A DNA stretch of 64,000 nt from Liolophura sinensis. Its lineage: Eukaryota; Mollusca; Polyplacophora; Chitonida; Chitonidae. The position numbers and the translations under genes were made by a program. Below, one piece after another: positions 61,638 through 64,000 of this stretch. The stretch lies in contig NC_088295.1 of assembly GCF_032854445.1 (NCBI RefSeq), positions 45,681,385 through 45,745,384 on the forward strand, given 5' to 3'. Below the pieces are notes generated by a model. The model saw only the letters and a list, made by a program, of their open reading frames with translations. It was not told the origin of the DNA and searched no databases. Numbering within the stretch: the first letter of the stretch is position 1; each line of letters begins with the position of its first letter.

Positions 61638-63920
61638 TGATTGATTCGATTATTATACCTTTAATGTGCATGGAAGAACAACACGCAGTACTCTAGCTAT
61701 AATATGTATAGTAATGGGATAGATTTCGAAATTCAGAACAACAATGTACAGTTGTGATATACTTGTCTAAAGTAAGTCGATGTACCTGAGTACCAGTTTT
61801 ATCACCTGTACTAAAACAAGCGTATAAATTATATTTTATATCTTGACCTAAGGCTGACTTTTGGAATCCGCCCAAAACAATAATGTTCCGTTTACTGTAC
61901 TGTATGTCTGTTTAACTTAGTTGTACGCTTGATGAGGCCATACTAGAGATTTTCGATTAGAGCAATCCATTCGAATTCTTGCTATGATTTTCGAATAGCC
62001 CAAATAATGGCCCAAAACATCATTCTCGCAAGCGCAAAATTTTTTGCCCAAAATATCCTCTTTATATCTTATAACAAGAACGGGTTAACTTGTTGAAATG
62101 TATACTTTTTCGTGATGTCTGATGATTTGATGAACCTTCCTATATAACTAGGTTACCCACAAACTCCGTGGTAACTCGACGACACCCTCTGCAGACATAC
62201 ACAAGTGACTGTTGATCACGAAAGGGTGACCTCAATTTCGAAGTAAAGTTAGTGTGTATCCTTGGCACGCGCAGCTTTACATAAGGCTCGGTTAACCTCT
62301 GTCCCAGAAACAGTCAAGGGAACAGTAATTTGTGGTCTAGGCCTATGTCCACTCGCGGGCGATATTAATATATACTTTGTTTTATTAACATTTAGTGAAA
62401 GGCGGTTTGCACAGAACCAAGTGTTTAGCTTTCCTAGCTCTTAAGATGAAGTCGTGATAGTCTCGTCAACATTTTCACAGGAATAAGTTGTGCTAGTATC
62501 GTCTGCAAAGAGTATGATACCAAGGACGTCTGTTACTTTCGATATGTCATTTATATATAATAGGAATAGGATTGGTCCCAGAATCTACCCTTGAGGCACA
62601 CCACATGTAACGTCACATGCAGCTGATTACATGTTAGTAGTATCAACAACTATATGAAACAACTCGCTCTAGTTCTTAAGCTTTCCATTCATATAGGTCC
62701 TATCTGTCACAATTAATGTCCCGTCACATATTTACACGTGTATAGCGGAATTAGTGTAACCAAGGTAACAGAGTGTAGTATATGGTAATGGTAGAATCAC
62801 GGATAATTTCCCCATTAATCGAGGCATGCATTCCTGCCTTAGGGAACGATTAATTTCATTCACTTAAAGGTTATTCCTAGAATATTATTATTTGAATAGT
62901 CTGGTAAAACGGGGCTGCACAGTGCAGCTTTAAGCGAACAATTTTGATTCTCTTCATTATATCTGTACATGTAAATATATATGTAGTTGACAGAAACTGA
63001 ACACCTTTCTGTTTATAGTACAGTCTATGGGATGGATCCAGGACTAAAGCCCCTGCGCACAACAGCCGATGAGAGGGGAGTGGGGGGGGGGGACGTTAAC
63101 ATGAATGGGGAATAGCACTTGTTATATTTTCGAGTACCACAAGTACCGACGGAAGTTAGTCCTTCATTTCTGTTGTATGAAAGGAAGTGGTCTCATAATT
63201 TTATCAGCCTCCTAGCCGATTCTCCTATATAGGTCTATATATCCTGAACGGACTGACAAACTGCTCCCTTCTCGCAGATGTTTCTTATTGCAGTCCCCAT
63301 TTATTAGCGCACGTGATGTGTACTGAAAGTTAAATTTTACTGAAAGTTATCAGAAATCTGGGTTTGTATTGTAGGCACAATCTGGTATGACATCGTTAAT
63401 CACGCTAGTGCTCGACTGGACGATGTATAGTTTCTAAATTCACATAGACTTCGGATAAACATATGCATGTTTTATGTACATGTACATAGGAATTGTTACT
63501 TATAATACAAATATATATGTGCGACGAAAGACAATTAAAACATTATCCAGGAAAATAGTTCGATTAATTATCACTTTTTAAATTTTTTTTTCAACCGAAT
63601 AAGCTATATTTGAAACACTTCGTAGTAAGGTGGCCATGCATTTATGGCTGCATTGTAAGAAGTTATATCACATCTGGTTTTCTCATTCAATGCACACAGA
63701 TTTTAGGCTAGACTTTGGCATTCATAATGCATGCACATGTAATTAAGAACGTATATTGTCGGATGAACACTGAATCGAAGTATCAACGGAGTTGATACGA
63801 ATGGCGTTTGATACCCATTAGGCTTTAGTTTGATACCCATTAATGTTTTAGACACATTTTACTATGACCAGATCAGCTTCATGAAAGACTCTTATGAGTC
63901 TTCCGACTCACCAAGTAACT
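61638..63920. other. Unassigned sequence, presumed intron or intergenic
   Basis: AT-rich with a poly(G) run near 63080. If the exon at 60529 is real this belongs to its first intron. Confidence 0.4.
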
Positions 63921-63924
63921 CAAC

Positions 63925-63968
63925 GATATAACCAGATGAGTTTCATGACTCAGCTGATCTGGTTATAT
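63925..63968. repeat. Perfect 12-bp inverted repeat
   Basis: ATATAACCAGAT and ATCTGGTTATAT flank a centre of about 20 nt. A related ACCAGATCAGCTTCATGA lies 60 bp earlier, so several foldings are possible. Confidence 0.65.
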
Positions 63969-64000
63969 GATTTCCTCCATATATGAAGTGTACTGCGTTG

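Overview
This window is nuclear DNA from an animal. It is AT-rich, its genes are split by many short GT-AG introns, and it is full of tRNA-derived SINEs, tandem repeats and MITE-like inverted repeats. The two SINE families, and a spliced invertebrate-type aldehyde oxidase next to a secreted chymotrypsin-fold protease, suggest a lophotrochozoan, most likely a mollusc and perhaps a bivalve. That placement is inference from remembered repeat types, not proof.

Two genes can be read exon by exon, both on the minus strand. (1) A complete six-exon secreted serine protease (S1/chymotrypsin fold) lies at 9237..3545. It has a signal peptide, a His/Asp/Ser triad, a TATA box at about 9.6 kb and a poly(A) signal near 3.45 kb. 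(2) A large molybdo-flavoenzyme of the xanthine dehydrogenase/aldehyde oxidase family lies at 46100..25546. I traced 33 exons whose splice phases all agree, giving about 1,295 residues. They cover two [2Fe-2S] domains, an FAD domain and a molybdopterin domain. Only the extreme N-terminal exon is missing. Active-site residues favour aldehyde oxidase over xanthine dehydrogenase. One exon (29168..29296) carries two compensating one-base indels that create a premature stop in the sequence as given. A third gene probably begins on the plus strand at 60529 and runs out of the window.

Layout: 0-3.5 kb, SINEs and unassigned DNA. 3.5-9.6 kb, protease gene. 9.6-25.5 kb, intergenic: a palindromic element split by a SINE, short tandem arrays, one coding-like fragment pair (15.7-16.0 kb) and a dispersed repeat shared with the protease intron. 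25.5-46.1 kb, oxidase gene, whose introns hold SINEs, two MITE-like elements and a minisatellite made from the end of one of its own exons. 46-60 kb, intergenic with several minisatellites (130, 180, 92 and 19 bp periods). 60.2-64 kb, putative promoter and first exon of an unknown plus-strand gene.

The two main genes have no obvious functional link beyond being neighbours on the same strand. The most unusual structure is the array at 43.9-44.6 kb, where the 3' end of an oxidase exon, its iron-sulfur Cys motif and its splice donor are copied about eleven times into the adjoining intron.
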